The notes beneath the pieces were generated by a model. It ran no database searches, had not been told where the DNA came from, and worked only from the letters and a program-made list of their open reading frames with translations. From Burkholderiaceae bacterium (GTDB lineage Bacteria > Pseudomonadota > Gammaproteobacteria > Burkholderiales > Burkholderiaceae_D): 42,506 bases of DNA. Every line of letters begins with the position of its first letter. Position 1 is the stretch's first letter. Shown here in pieces: positions 23,614 through 32,470 of the stretch. Made by a program: the position numbers and the translations under genes. The stretch spans positions 17,662 through 60,167 of the forward strand of contig JAOASL010000015.1 in the NCBI GenBank assembly GCA_030158675.1, read 5' to 3'.

Positions 23614-26600
23614 GCCATGATACGCGCCGCACTGGCGACGTGCCGCCGCCGGCAGCCGTTCCTGCGACCGTGATCAGATTGCCTGCCTCATCAGTCAGCA
23701 CATAGACCGACTGCGCGCCGAGACGCAGCATGCGGGCGCCAACCACCATCGCCGCCGTTCCCGTCCTGCGACCGGCGGGGGAGTGGCTGCCTTCCAGCTG
23801 GACAAAGCTGCCATCGAGATAGCGCAACGCATACGACCAGCTTTCGGCATTCGGACGACAGGCATTGGTGTCCGGCACGTTGGCGATCAGGTGCAGCACG
23901 CCCAGCTGCTGTTCCGGATTCAGCGTTACCCGTTCGCCCGAGTCAGCGCGCGCATCGAAGTCAAGATACCAGCCGGCATCGGTCAGCCAGTCCACCGGCA
24001 GGCGGGTAACATTCCGCTCGGCGGCCCCGTCGCCTGCGACCAGCTGCTGGTGAACCATGTTCGGCAGGCTGCGCAAGTCGTCCGGCCCCGACGCTGTCAG
24101 TCTGTCCCTGAACGTATAGACGGACTGCACCGACTTGTCTTGCGCGTCCGACAATCCGAGGTAGCTGCCGGTTCCCACACTGACGAGCGGAATTGATTCG
24201 GCACCGATCCGGACCATTGATAATTCGGGACGCGTCGTGACTGGCTGCGCGATGCCATTCCTGACCAGCCGCGCGACTCGCACTGCGGACGGGCCCGGAA
24301 TCAGTGGCGGCTCGTCGATATCGAAGCGCCATACATTGCCGAGCAAGTCGCCGCCATACAGCCGTATGGCCGTGTTGTCGAGCAGATTGTCGACCCAGGC
24401 ATTCAGCTGGGCGAGTCCGGCCGGCTGAGCTTCGCTGCCGCTGCCGGTGTCGATCCGCCTGAGCAGTTCACCGGTCGCCGCGTTCAGCACGAACAGCATG
24501 CCGTGGCCCGTACCGGGATTGACATTGTTGTAGCCGGAGCTGATTACCACGACCCAGGTTCCGTCGCGGCGCTTGGCAATCACGGGTCGGCCGAGTGCAT
24601 AGCCAAGGTTGGCTTCATCGGCGACTGAGAAGCGCCACAGGAAGACGGGCCGCGCAGGATCGGTGATGTCGAGTGCGTAGTATTCGCGACCGGCAGCGCC
24701 CAGTCCGCCGACCAGGATGGTTCGCCAGGCCGACCCGTCACATGCCGAGGCCGGCGCCGACGGACAAATGTCGCCGGCGACCGGCGTGCCATCGAGCAGG
24801 TAGCGAAAACCGGTGCCGAACGCAAAGTCGGCGCTGCGCGACAGGTGCGGCAAGACGCCTGAAGGAATGAAGGCCCAGCGTTCGTCGCCGTTGGCGGCAT
24901 CGAATGCATGCAGCATGCCATCGTTGGCGGCGACGTAGACTGTGCCATCGCGTTGGGAGGCGACATGGTCGCGGTACTCGGCATAGTTTGCATCGGCATA
25001 TCGAAAAGCCGGCGCGCCCACATACAGCGGCTGCGCATTGATGGGCGCGCCGAGTACCTGCTCGCGTCGGCGATACAGGCGCAGTGAATTGTCCGGCCGG
25101 TCTTCGTAGAGACGCTGCCCGCGCAGATAACTGATCAGAGTTTCCCCGCCGGCTTGTGCCTTTTGTGCATCGCTCAGCTGTGAGCACTGGCTTAATGCGG
25201 GTGTCGCAGCGCACGGCGCGGCGAACCACAGCTTTTCGGACGCATCCAGCTCGCTCCACTGGAATGGCCGCAGGCCGCGCGTGCCGGCCGCCGGCGCAAG
25301 GTAGATTTGCCGCTGGTCGGTCGCCGTATCGACACGCTGTGCGAGCCGCGCCGCCGCGGACCATTCGGTCGTCGCAGACACGCTGCCGTCCGCAAGATGG
25401 ATGCGGCGCGCCTCGAGATCGCCATCCCAGTAAAGGGTGCGATAGCGGCTGGCAAACAGCAGGTTGTCGCCTTCGGCGGGTTCCTGGCTGCTGGTAGCGG
25501 ATGCCGACGCGGCCGCGTTCCTTGCGCGAATCTGCGACATCGTCGTCGCCAGCGCACGCGCCAGTGACTCGGGTGTACGCGCATTGAAATAGTGGCCGCC
25601 GCCATTGACTGCCGCATGCCAGAGATCATCAACACGTTCCGGTCCGGCGGCATAAATCGGATCGGGCCAGTCGAGCGTGCCGTCAACGATACGGCGGAAA
25701 TCGCTGTCGCCAGCTGTCTCGTAATCCTCGCGATAGTGCAGCAGTCCGTTCACGCCCAGACCAACGGTATGCGTCACCATGTGCTGGTGCGGCCCACCCC
25801 GGCGACCCGCCACGACAGGAACGATGTTGTCGCACAGCTGTCCCTGCGTGCCGCAATTGCCCAGCGCCGGACTGCGCAGGTCGGTTTCGAAATAGTAAGC
25901 GGCAACGTCGGCCAGCGTGTTCTGCCCCTGCGCCACATCCGTCGCGCCGGCGAAGGCGCCAGCGCTGATGGTGAACGAGGTATCGGCCACCAGGACAGGC
26001 AGCGCGCTGGTCTGACCGGCACTGGCCGGCGCGATAATGCGGATCTGATTCATTTCTGCAAAGGCGCGGTAGCCGTTCAGTCTGATCTGCGCGGCAATCA
26101 GACTGGCCAATCGGGCCGCCTCTTCCATCGGCACGGCGCCGTCGCGATGCTGTATGTAAGCGGAATTGGCCATTAGCGAGCGGCCATCGACGCGGATGTC
26201 GTAGGCGCCACTGTAAGGCCAGTCATTACGCAGTCGCTGCAGCCCGATCGTCACAGTGGCAACCCGATATACGCGCGGCACTTGGCTGCCGTCATACATC
26301 GGTCGGGGCAGCCGGCTGTCGGGATTGCCGACCGGCGTCTGCCCATCGATCTGCAAAGGGCCGAATCTGCCAAGCTCGGCATCTGTATTCCAGTAACCGT
26401 CCGTCGATAGGATCGTATAGTTCCGCTGGCAGGCGTACTGCACCGGATCATCGCTGCCAGTCAGCAGCTTGCCCGCATACAGACGGCCGGCCTTGGACAG
26501 CGCGGCGCGCAAGGGTGTGCTGGAGACGGGTACCACCGCATACAGTTTTTCGTAAAACCTGCGCCGGTGATCGCCACTGAAGTCGGCGATGCGCAGGAAG

Positions 26601-27415
26601 CCGCCGCTCGACGCATCCGTGCCCGGCTCGCTGATGACCGAGAAGCCGACGCGGAAATTTGCATCAAGCTGGGCGAACGCCCGCCCGACTGCAGACTTCA
26701 TTGCCAGAATACGGGTGCGGTAATAGCTGAACCAGTTTGCGAAATTCTGCGTTTCATCGCGGCCACCGGGACCGGAACGCGTACCGACCAGCACGCGCAT
26801 CCAGTGGCGACTGCCGGCCGCCGTGTCGTCGTAAGCGACATCCTTGCACTGGTCTTCATCAGAATTGTCGCCAAGCCTGTCGGGCAGGTTGCTTTTGTAG
26901 ACGAAATAGTAGGCCGGCCCCGGACGGTTCGGCAGGCCGCCGGGGGTTTCGCTGCAGGAACTGCTCTGCCAGCAATCGGCGGTATAACCTGCCGGAGTCG
27001 GCGGTACGCTTTCGACCGAACGCCAGGCCATGAACGCCGTGCTCAGATCAACCGTGACGGAGTCGGCGCGAAAGCCGTTGTATTTCGCGGCGCTGAAAGG
27101 CTGCTGCGGATATAAGCTTCCGTCTGCGTACAGTGGCGGTTCATAGCGGACTTGCGGGTTGTAGTAGCTCTTGTTGCACAGGCTGCTGCGATAGCCGACG
27201 GTATTGCTGTACTGGTTCGTAAACACCTCGTCGCCGAGATAGCTCCATTGCATGCTGCCGGAATCATCAAGGATGAACATCAGGTTCGGCTTGACCGGCG
27301 CGGCCAGCAGAAACTGAATGGGGGCCTGCGCAAGGTCGGTCAGTGCGAATGCGCTGCCGGCACAGAGCATCAGCAAGGTGATGCAGGCGCGGCACAAAAA
27401 AACGAATCGTGTCAT
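23600..27415 (-). CDS. pilY1: Type IV pilus tip/biogenesis adhesin PilY1
   Basis: A 1271-residue secreted protein. ATG 27415 overlaps the pilX stop (TGATG); the frame is open to 27718 but the extra part would read through pilX. Signal peptide about 1-24. A von Willebrand A-like domain follows directly, with MIDAS DDSGSM at about 50-55. The C-terminal half (about 780-1200) is the PilC/PilY1 beta-propeller: 'VYVAANDGMLHAFDAANGDE', 'SGYNNVNPGTGHGMLFVLNA' and 'YGGDLLGNVWRFDI'. The Asp-rich calcium loop usual before the last motif in Pseudomonas PilY1 is replaced by 'NAWVDNLLDNTAIRL'. PilY1 primes pilus assembly with the minor pilins encoded upstream and can act as adhesin or mechanosensor. Confidence 0.94.
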   Translation of the reverse strand: MTRFVFLCRACITLLMLCAGSAFALTDLAQAPIQFLLAAPVKPNLMFILDDSGSMQWSYLGDEVFTNQYSNTVGYRSSLCNKSYYNPQVRYEPPLYADGSLYPQQPFSAAKYNGFRADSVTVDLSTAFMAWRSVESVPPTPAGYTADCWQSSSCSETPGGLPNRPGPAYYFVYKSNLPDRLGDNSDEDQCKDVAYDDTAAGSRHWMRVLVGTRSGPGGRDETQNFANWFSYYRTRILAMKSAVGRAFAQLDANFRVGFSVISEPGTDASSGGFLRIADFSGDHRRRFYEKLYAVVPVSSTPLRAALSKAGRLYAGKLLTGSDDPVQYACQRNYTILSTDGYWNTDAELGRFGPLQIDGQTPVGNPDSRLPRPMYDGSQVPRVYRVATVTIGLQRLRNDWPYSGAYDIRVDGRSLMANSAYIQHRDGAVPMEEAARLASLIAAQIRLNGYRAFAEMNQIRIIAPASAGQTSALPVLVADTSFTISAGAFAGATDVAQGQNTLADVAAYYFETDLRSPALGNCGTQGQLCDNIVPVVAGRRGGPHQHMVTHTVGLGVNGLLHYREDYETAGDSDFRRIVDGTLDWPDPIYAAGPERVDDLWHAAVNGGGHYFNARTPESLARALATTMSQIRARNAAASASATSSQEPAEGDNLLFASRYRTLYWDGDLEARRIHLADGSVSATTEWSAAARLAQRVDTATDQRQIYLAPAAGTRGLRPFQWSELDASEKLWFAAPCAATPALSQCSQLSDAQKAQAGGETLISYLRGQRLYEDRPDNSLRLYRRREQVLGAPINAQPLYVGAPAFRYADANYAEYRDHVASQRDGTVYVAANDGMLHAFDAANGDERWAFIPSGVLPHLSRSADFAFGTGFRYLLDGTPVAGDICPSAPASACDGSAWRTILVGGLGAAGREYYALDITDPARPVFLWRFSVADEANLGYALGRPVIAKRRDGTWVVVISSGYNNVNPGTGHGMLFVLNAATGELLRRIDTGSGSEAQPAGLAQLNAWVDNLLDNTAIRLYGGDLLGNVWRFDIDEPPLIPGPSAVRVARLVRNGIAQPVTTRPELSMVRIGAESIPLVSVGTGSYLGLSDAQDKSVQSVYTFRDRLTASGPDDLRSLPNMVHQQLVAGDGAAERNVTRLPVDWLTDAGWYLDFDARADSGERVTLNPEQQLGVLHLIANVPDTNACRPNAESWSYALRYLDGSFVQLEGSHSPAGRRTGTAAMVVGARMLRLGAQSVYVLTDEAGNLITVAGTAAGGGTSPVRRVSWRELD

Positions 27416-28077
27416 CAGTAATGGACCAGGGTCTGGATGAAAGCGGTGGTGCCGCGCGGGCCGCGCACATGCACGGTGATGCGGTAATAGACGGTATCGG
27501 TGGGCTGGAAACGTTTTGATGCGCCATAGCTCAGCTGACCACGGTTCGCGCTGCCGCCCTGCGATGAGCGGTACAGCAGACAACTGTTCGAGGCGGCCCC
27601 AGGACTGCCGGTGGTGCGACACAAGCGCTGTATCAGGTAGCGCACCACGTGACCGGCCGGATCGACCGGCAGCGCGGGCGACGCCTGCAGACAGACGATG
27701 CCGCTGCGTGACCCGCATTGGTCGTCGAGCCAGTCGACCGCTGCGGCGACCGCCGGATTAAGCGCTGTGGCCGCGCTGCCGGTGAAATCAAGGCCCGGCG
27801 TGACATTCGCGTAATAACCGGCCGCCGGCAAATTGACATACATATCGGCAGTGGCCGCGCGCGCCGACAGCCAGTCAATCGCTGCTTCGCTGCCGTTCTC
27901 CGATGCCAGCACGGCGGCCTGCCTGAAGGCGAAATTGCCGGCGACCAGCAACCCGGTTCCGACCAGACGCACCATCGCCAGCGCGCCCATGCTCATCATG
28001 ACCAGCACGACCAGCGCGACCAGCAAGCTGGCACCGTTGCCGTTCCGGCGCGACACCCTGCGGTCAGGCGCGCGCAT
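27415..28077 (-). CDS. pilX: Type IV minor pilin assembly protein PilX
   Basis: A 220-residue pilin-like protein. The N terminus has a basic leader and 'NGASLLVALVVLVMMSMGAL', matching the PilX N-terminal domain. Prepilin peptidase would cut after Gly15, and the mature position 5 is Val rather than Glu, as is usual for PilX/GspK-like subunits at the pilus tip. The rest, with several cysteines ('DQCGSRSGIVCLQA', 'QRLCRTT', 'SNSCLLYR'), fits a globular head. Its start and stop both overlap neighbours by one base (TGATG), coupling it to pilW and pilY1. Confidence 0.88.
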   Translation of the reverse strand: MRAPDRRVSRRNGNGASLLVALVVLVMMSMGALAMVRLVGTGLLVAGNFAFRQAAVLASENGSEAAIDWLSARAATADMYVNLPAAGYYANVTPGLDFTGSAATALNPAVAAAVDWLDDQCGSRSGIVCLQASPALPVDPAGHVVRYLIQRLCRTTGSPGAASNSCLLYRSSQGGSANRGQLSYGASKRFQPTDTVYYRITVHVRGPRGTTAFIQTLVHY

Positions 28078-29141
28078 CAGTCGTCACTCCAGATCTGATT
28101 GCGCAGCGGTACTTCCGCCTGCAGCACCCGGTAGCGCCAGCAGGCCCAGTCGGGCAGATGGTCGACGCGAATAGGCGTCGGTTCAAGTTCGCCTGATGTG
28201 GCATTTCCCGCCAGCCACTGCGGTACGACGGCGTTACAGGGACCGTCCTTACGTTGCGCACTTCGGGTAACGATAGCGATACGCAGCGCCAGCAGGCGCC
28301 GCCAGTCACCATTGTCAATGACCCCATTGCCATCGGCATCGATCGCGCCATCGCCCCAGAAACTGACTTGCGGTAGTGTCTGCGCACCCGGACGGGCGTC
28401 GAAACCGTATTGCAGCTGAAGGCTGGCGACGCCCTCGGCCAGCGTAGCGCCGACCCATTCGCCGGTGCCGGCATTGAAGCTTTCCATTCTCAGGCCCTGC
28501 CGGGTGTCCACCCTGTAGCGCCGGTATCTGGGCGTGCCCAGATTGATTGCCGCGCTGTCCGTACCGAAGACCCTGCCGGGCAGCAGGCCGGGCGCAGCTG
28601 ATGGCAGCACCGCATACGACGAGCCAACGCCAAACGCTGCAATTTTCAGCAGTGCGCAATCAGGCTGTCCAGCCGACTGCAGCAACAGGTAATCGCCTGC
28701 GCTCAGCTCGACCGTCGTGTCGAGCTGCAGCAAGCCGTTGTCAATCGTGTAGGGCGCAATGAGTCGCGCAGCCGGCACTGAGCGCGTACCGCTGGACAAG
28801 GTAAGCAGTTCATCGGAAGCCCCGTCCGCGCCCACGCTGATGATGGTCGGCCGCAGTGCGAAGCGGTCGTCGACGCCGCCGGTGGCGGCGCGCTGCACGA
28901 TGCAGCCGATTGCCTCGCCCGGCCCGAGACCACTGCCGGCCGTGCGCATTTCGCGTGACATCAGCGCGATCGCATACGCTGCATTGTCCTGCGCTTCGAT
29001 CGTGCCCGTGACCGAGCGCCGCCGTGCTTCGAACATGACCGCAACATTCAGCGTCACGAGCATCGCCGCCATGCCGACTGCCAGACCCACCATCAGGTCG
29101 ATCAGACTCATGCCTCGCTGGACTCGGACAATGAAGCGCAT
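28077..29141 (-). CDS. pilW: Type IV minor pilin PilW
   Basis: A 354-residue minor pilin. The N terminus 'RGMSLIDLMVGLAVGMAAML' is the class III signal region, predicted cut after Gly10 with the hydrophobic assembly helix following. The mature residue 5 is Asp, where almost all pilins have Glu. 'AAYAIALMSREMRTAGSGLG' is the PilW family segment after the helix. The large C-terminal part is beta-rich. PilW works with PilV, PilX, FimT and PilY1 as the tip-priming complex. It lies 3 bases after pilV and overlaps pilX by one base. Confidence 0.9.
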   Translation of the reverse strand: MRFIVRVQRGMSLIDLMVGLAVGMAAMLVTLNVAVMFEARRRSVTGTIEAQDNAAYAIALMSREMRTAGSGLGPGEAIGCIVQRAATGGVDDRFALRPTIISVGADGASDELLTLSSGTRSVPAARLIAPYTIDNGLLQLDTTVELSAGDYLLLQSAGQPDCALLKIAAFGVGSSYAVLPSAAPGLLPGRVFGTDSAAINLGTPRYRRYRVDTRQGLRMESFNAGTGEWVGATLAEGVASLQLQYGFDARPGAQTLPQVSFWGDGAIDADGNGVIDNGDWRRLLALRIAIVTRSAQRKDGPCNAVVPQWLAGNATSGELEPTPIRVDHLPDWACWRYRVLQAEVPLRNQIWSDD

Positions 29142-29144
29142 TGG

Positions 29145-29570
29145 CTAGTCGGTGACCCGCGTGTAAATGACGAGCCGATGTGCGCCGGCTTCAGCCGGCG
29201 CATGCCAGGCCAGCGCGATCGTCACGTCACGCTCATCGCCGATGCTGACGGTCGGCGCATTGGCCTCGCCGGACACACCTGGCAGCGTGGCTTGCACGCG
29301 CTGCACCCAGTCGCGATATTCGCCGGCACTCGGATCGGTAAAACGCAGTCGTAATCCGGCCAGAGTCCGATCGCCAGTCCACATGCGCGCGACCAGATCC
29401 GAGGCCAGCAGGCTGGCTTCGCTGCGATAGTGCGCATTGGCGCCGTCGACCAGCGCCGCTGACAGCAGCAGCAGCAGCCCGATCAGCGCTATCGAGAACA
29501 CCACGATCGCCAGCAGTCCCTCAACCAGAGTACTGCCGCGCAGGGTGTGCGATATCGGGCGGGCGCGCAT
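29145..29570 (-). CDS. pilV: Type IV minor pilin PilV
   Basis: A 141-residue minor pilin. ATG 29570 gives a short leader 'MRARPISHTLRG' and then 'STLVEGLLAIVVFSIALIGL', with Glu at mature position 5 and cleavage after Gly12. The open frame extends to 29630, but that part overlaps fimT and lacks pilin character. The family feature 'RSEASLLASDLVARM' follows the helix. The start lies 14 bases after the fimT stop, with no strong ribosome-binding site, so it probably relies on coupling. Confidence 0.87.
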   Translation of the reverse strand: MRARPISHTLRGSTLVEGLLAIVVFSIALIGLLLLLSAALVDGANAHYRSEASLLASDLVARMWTGDRTLAGLRLRFTDPSAGEYRDWVQRVQATLPGVSGEANAPTVSIGDERDVTIALAWHAPAEAGAHRLVIYTRVTD

Positions 29571-29584
29571 GATCGTGACTACGC

Positions 29585-30172
29585 TCAGTGGCAATGCTCT
29601 GGGTGGCCGCTGTCCACTGCCGGATCGCAAACTCGCACCCTGCCCAGACCGGAGACCAGCACGACCAGTCGGCGCGCCACGGTACTGTCCGCATGGGTGA
29701 CGTCGATGCGCGCGATATCGGTTCCGGCGGCGACTGACGGTGCGGCGCCCACGGCATCAAAGCCGACATTTCCCGGCAAGCCGGCACCAGCGGCCAGCAC
29801 GGCATCGAACCCCGGCATTACCGTCGCGGATGCGGCGCCCCAGCGCACACGTCCACCGATGCTGACCGGCTGCCTGCGTATTGTTGCCGGACATTGCGCA
29901 GACACACGCACACACGACAGCACCCAGCCGGTGCGCCCCTGCACATCGCCAAGCGCGAGCCGCACATCCGCATTGCGGGTGACCGCCTCCGTGCGCGCTG
30001 CTTGCAGCGCTGCGAGGAGCGCACCGGCACTGCTACGTACTTCGAGGTCGCGCACCCACCGGCCGAATGCCGGCGCACCGGCCGCCATCACCATGGCGCT
30101 GACGGCCACGACAATCAAGGATTCGACCAGCGACACACCGGCGACTGGCTTGCATCCTCTGGCGCTCAGCAT
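29585..30172 (-). CDS. fimT: Type IV minor pilin FimT/GspH-like
   Basis: A 195-residue pseudopilin of the GspH/FimT family. ATG 30172 (overlapping the upstream pilin stop by 7 bases) gives leader 'MLSARGCKPVAG' then 'VSLVESLIVVAVSAMVMAAG', with Glu5 and cleavage after Gly12. Then come 'GRWVRDLEVRSSAGALLAAL' and 'AARTEAVTRNADVRLALGD', typical of GspH/FimT. Near the end 'VVLVSGLGRVRVCDP' is the usual closing beta strand. FimT homologues are minor pilins, and some bind DNA during natural transformation; that role is not shown here. Confidence 0.88.
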   Translation of the reverse strand: MLSARGCKPVAGVSLVESLIVVAVSAMVMAAGAPAFGRWVRDLEVRSSAGALLAALQAARTEAVTRNADVRLALGDVQGRTGWVLSCVRVSAQCPATIRRQPVSIGGRVRWGAASATVMPGFDAVLAAGAGLPGNVGFDAVGAAPSVAAGTDIARIDVTHADSTVARRLVVLVSGLGRVRVCDPAVDSGHPEHCH

Positions 30173-30603
30173 GTGGCACCCCGCTTGGTAATCCAGCATT
30201 CCAGCGGAGCATTGCCCCATCCGTCCGGCAGCGCCGTCGTGCGCGCACTGCCAAGCTGGTCGAGCGTAAACGTGAAGCCCTGCATCGCCTCCTGTGCCAC
30301 ACCCGTGGCAGTGAGCAGGAAGGCCTGACCATTTGATGCCGGCACGCAGCTGAACGCAAAACGGCGCGCCGCCGGCAAGCTAACGCCACAGCTCGTGCCG
30401 CTCTGATAGCTCCGGTTATCCTGGTAATACTGCTCGAGCCGCAGCGCGCTTAGCAGCAGGCCGCTGCTGGCTTCGGGCAGATAAGAGCGCTGCAAGTGAT
30501 CGCGATAGGAAGGAATTGCGACAGCGCCGATGATCGCAGCGATGGCAAGTGCGATCATCAATTCGATCAGACTGAATCCTGCTTCGGTGGATACTTCAGA
30601 CAT
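30166..30603 (-). CDS. pilE: PilE-like type IV pilin
   Basis: A 145-residue pilin heading the minor pilin operon. GGAAG 8 bases upstream favours ATG 30603 over a GTG at 30612. Leader 'MSEVSTEAG' is followed by the canonical 'FSLIELMIALAIAAIIGAVA' with Phe1 and Glu5. 'IPSYRDHLQRSYLPEASSGL' and 'LEQYYQDNRSYQ' are the usual alpha-helix and following loop of PilE-type minor pilins. Four cysteines in the globular domain ('TSCGVSL', 'FSCVPA', 'ECWITK' and the last residue) would give two disulfides. Position within the fimT-pilY1 operon suggests a minor rather than the major subunit. Confidence 0.9.
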   Translation of the reverse strand: MSEVSTEAGFSLIELMIALAIAAIIGAVAIPSYRDHLQRSYLPEASSGLLLSALRLEQYYQDNRSYQSGTSCGVSLPAARRFAFSCVPASNGQAFLLTATGVAQEAMQGFTFTLDQLGSARTTALPDGWGNAPLECWITKRGATC

Positions 30604-30612
30604 CGCAGGCAC

Positions 30613-30889
30613 TTCCGTGAATAATGCGGCGGAACAGCATGCAAAAATTTTGCTGCGTGCGGTGCACTTGTTAGTTTTAAGGCTAACAATTCAATGCCTC
30701 CGAATGAACACAGCACATTTAATTCGGTAAACGACATGCGTACGGTATCGTTCACCGCGATCGTCCTGGAAGCCAGGAACCTCTGTCAAAACGTTGGTGC
30801 GAGCGCGTTTCCCATGCACAAAGCTTGCGGCTGTTGATGGAAGATGGCGCTTCAGGGAGCCAGCGAACCGGCGCAGATCAGACCAGCGC
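30613..30889. promoter_or_regulatory. Upstream region of the minor pilin operon
   Basis: This 277-base gap between the DUF3579 gene and the pilin operon is more AT-rich near 30640-30720 and shows no convincing gene. It must hold the pilin operon promoter. It contains the inverted repeat at 30668-30689 and a shorter one at 30764-30778 (TCCTGG-N3-CCAGGA). No clear sigma54 or sigma70 promoter could be assigned by eye. Confidence 0.5.
30668..30689. promoter_or_regulatory. Inverted repeat upstream of pilin operon
   Basis: TTGTTAG and CTAACAA are perfect 7-bp arms with an 8-base AT-rich spacer, about 65-86 bases before the PilE-like start. The spacing places arm centres 15 bases apart, suitable for a dimeric regulator or a hairpin in the leader RNA. 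Confidence 0.4.
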
Positions 30890-31234
30890 TCAGGCCGTGG
30901 CAGTGTCCTGCTCCGGCAACACACAGGCTTCGATCACACGCAGGTCGTTATCGCGCGCAAAGTCACGCAGGAACAGATAGGCCAGAGGCTCGAGTTCATG
31001 CAGGCGCCCGTCGACGAGCACTGAGCGCACGCCTTCGATCAGTGCTGGCGTGACATAAGGGGAATAGCGGAGATGGCGGTCGAAGCCGTATGACTCTTGC
31101 GGATGGAAGCGGCTCATGATGCCGCACAGCCGATCTGCCCAGTCACTGGGCCGGAATGGTCTGCCTGCACTGGTCAACCCCTGAATGATGAAGTCCGTGG
31201 CGGGAGTCGCAGTAGCAAGATCGGAGCTGGCCAT
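30890..31234 (-). CDS. DUF3579 family protein
   Basis: A 114-residue soluble protein of the betaproteobacterial DUF3579 family. The diagnostic segment is 'DFIIQGLTSAGRPFRPSDWA' then 'DRLCGIMSRF'. Near the end is 'HELEPLAYLFLRDFARDNDL'. No function is established for the family and no catalytic motif is visible. The gene appears to stand alone between the CobD-like gene and the pilin operon on the same strand. Confidence 0.87.
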   Translation of the reverse strand: MASSDLATATPATDFIIQGLTSAGRPFRPSDWADRLCGIMSRFHPQESYGFDRHLRYSPYVTPALIEGVRSVLVDGRLHELEPLAYLFLRDFARDNDLRVIEACVLPEQDTATA

Positions 31235-31438
31235 GGGTAGCCGTTCTTTCAGTAGGCGTAACGGAGGGCTGCAAGGCTATTCTGCGGCAGCGCAGCAATT
31301 CCGATATCTTACTCAAGACTCGCCTACCGAGCAAAGCGAATCGGTGATTCTTGTGGGCGCGATAAGTGGCTTTAACAAAACATCGTGGGCATTACAGAGC
31401 CAGCCGAAATCGGGGTGGCACCGTTTTGCAACCGTCTG
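31235..31438. other. Intergenic stretch with no recognised feature
   Basis: 204 bases between the DUF3579 and CobD-like genes. It should contain the DUF3579 promoter. No tRNA, small RNA, terminator or good coding frame was recognised. Confidence 0.5.
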
Positions 31439-32392
31439 TTAGCCCAGCCAGTTGGCAACGGACACAATCAGTAGGAGCAAGATCCACAGCAGCAACGCGC
31501 GCCAGATCAGGCCTACCGTGCTTTGCAGCGCGCGCTTTGAGGGTTCGTCGCCCGGCAGGATCTCGATGTCGGGATGGGACTCCAGCGCAGTTACGTCAAT
31601 CGTTGGCATGTCAGGCGCATATTCGGCCGGCGTACCCAGTCGCACGCCCATTGCGCCACCGCCTGCGGACAGGATGATACCGACCGATTCATCGGTCCAG
31701 CGGGAGGCGAAATTACGCCATGCGTAGACGGCGTCCTCGAAATTGCCGACGATCGCAAACGCGATCGCAGTCAGCCGTGCCGGCACCCAGTCGATCACAT
31801 AGAAAGCACGCTGCGCAAAGCCGCCGAACGGTTCGCCCTTCAGGTGCTCGGGCTCGTTCCAGGCACGCGCGACATATTCAGCCACGCGGTACAGCACCGC
31901 GCCGGCCGGCCCGAACGGCATCAGCAGCCAGAAAAAAACGCCAAAGACGTTGCGGTGCGTGGTGACCAGCGCGCGCTCGACGGCGATTCGCGCCACTTCC
32001 CTGGCGTCGAGCTCGGTGGCGTCGACATGCGTCCACTCGGCCAGCAGCCGGCGGGCTTCAGGCAACTCATTGTCGTTCAGCGCAACCTGAATGGCAGTGA
32101 AGTAATGACTGTAATGGCGAAAGCCCAGCGTCAGGTAAACGATCGCGATGGTCCAGATCAGCTGCGCGAGCGGACCGACGTACGCGAGCAGCCAGTGGAT
32201 CGCCAGTGCCGGCACCACCAGCACGCTGATCATCACTAGCCAGCCGAGCCGACCATGCTCTGCCCGACCTGCGTTGAAGCTGCGCTCGATACGCGCGGCG
32301 AGCGCCACTATCCATCCATAGATAGGATTGTCCTTGCGCAGCGGACGAAACTGCTCCAGTAGCAAAACGCACAGGATGGAGAACAGGGTCAT
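31439..32392 (-). CDS. CobD/CbiB-family membrane protein
   Basis: A 317-residue integral membrane protein of the CobD/CbiB family found widely in Burkholderiales. Hydrophobic helices lie near the N terminus ('MTLFSILCVLLLEQF'), in the middle ('NVFGVFFWLLMPFGPAGAVL') and at the end ('ALLLWILLLLIVSVANW'). 'YSHYFTAIQVALNDNELPEA' and 'GGGAMGVRLG' match the CbiB pattern. True CbiB makes adenosylcobinamide phosphate. No cobalamin genes are near, so this may be a paralog with another role. It follows the CoA pyrophosphatase by 78 bases. Confidence 0.8.
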   Translation of the reverse strand: MTLFSILCVLLLEQFRPLRKDNPIYGWIVALAARIERSFNAGRAEHGRLGWLVMISVLVVPALAIHWLLAYVGPLAQLIWTIAIVYLTLGFRHYSHYFTAIQVALNDNELPEARRLLAEWTHVDATELDAREVARIAVERALVTTHRNVFGVFFWLLMPFGPAGAVLYRVAEYVARAWNEPEHLKGEPFGGFAQRAFYVIDWVPARLTAIAFAIVGNFEDAVYAWRNFASRWTDESVGIILSAGGGAMGVRLGTPAEYAPDMPTIDVTALESHPDIEILPGDEPSKRALQSTVGLIWRALLLWILLLLIVSVANWLG

Positions 32393-32470
32393 GGGCTTGT
32401 TCCGGATTGATTGCTCGACAGCCGCTAGCTTAGCAGGTGATGCCTGTCCTGCAGCATCCCCCGCCGAAGC

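Noticed and set aside
27416-27718. 101-residue N-terminal extension of PilY1
   Set aside because: It overlaps pilX in another frame, is Arg-rich and would hide the signal peptide that starts at 27415.
30567-30924. Short minus-strand frames upstream of the pilin operon
   Set aside because: No ribosome-binding site, domain or consistent codon bias; the region is better explained as a promoter region.
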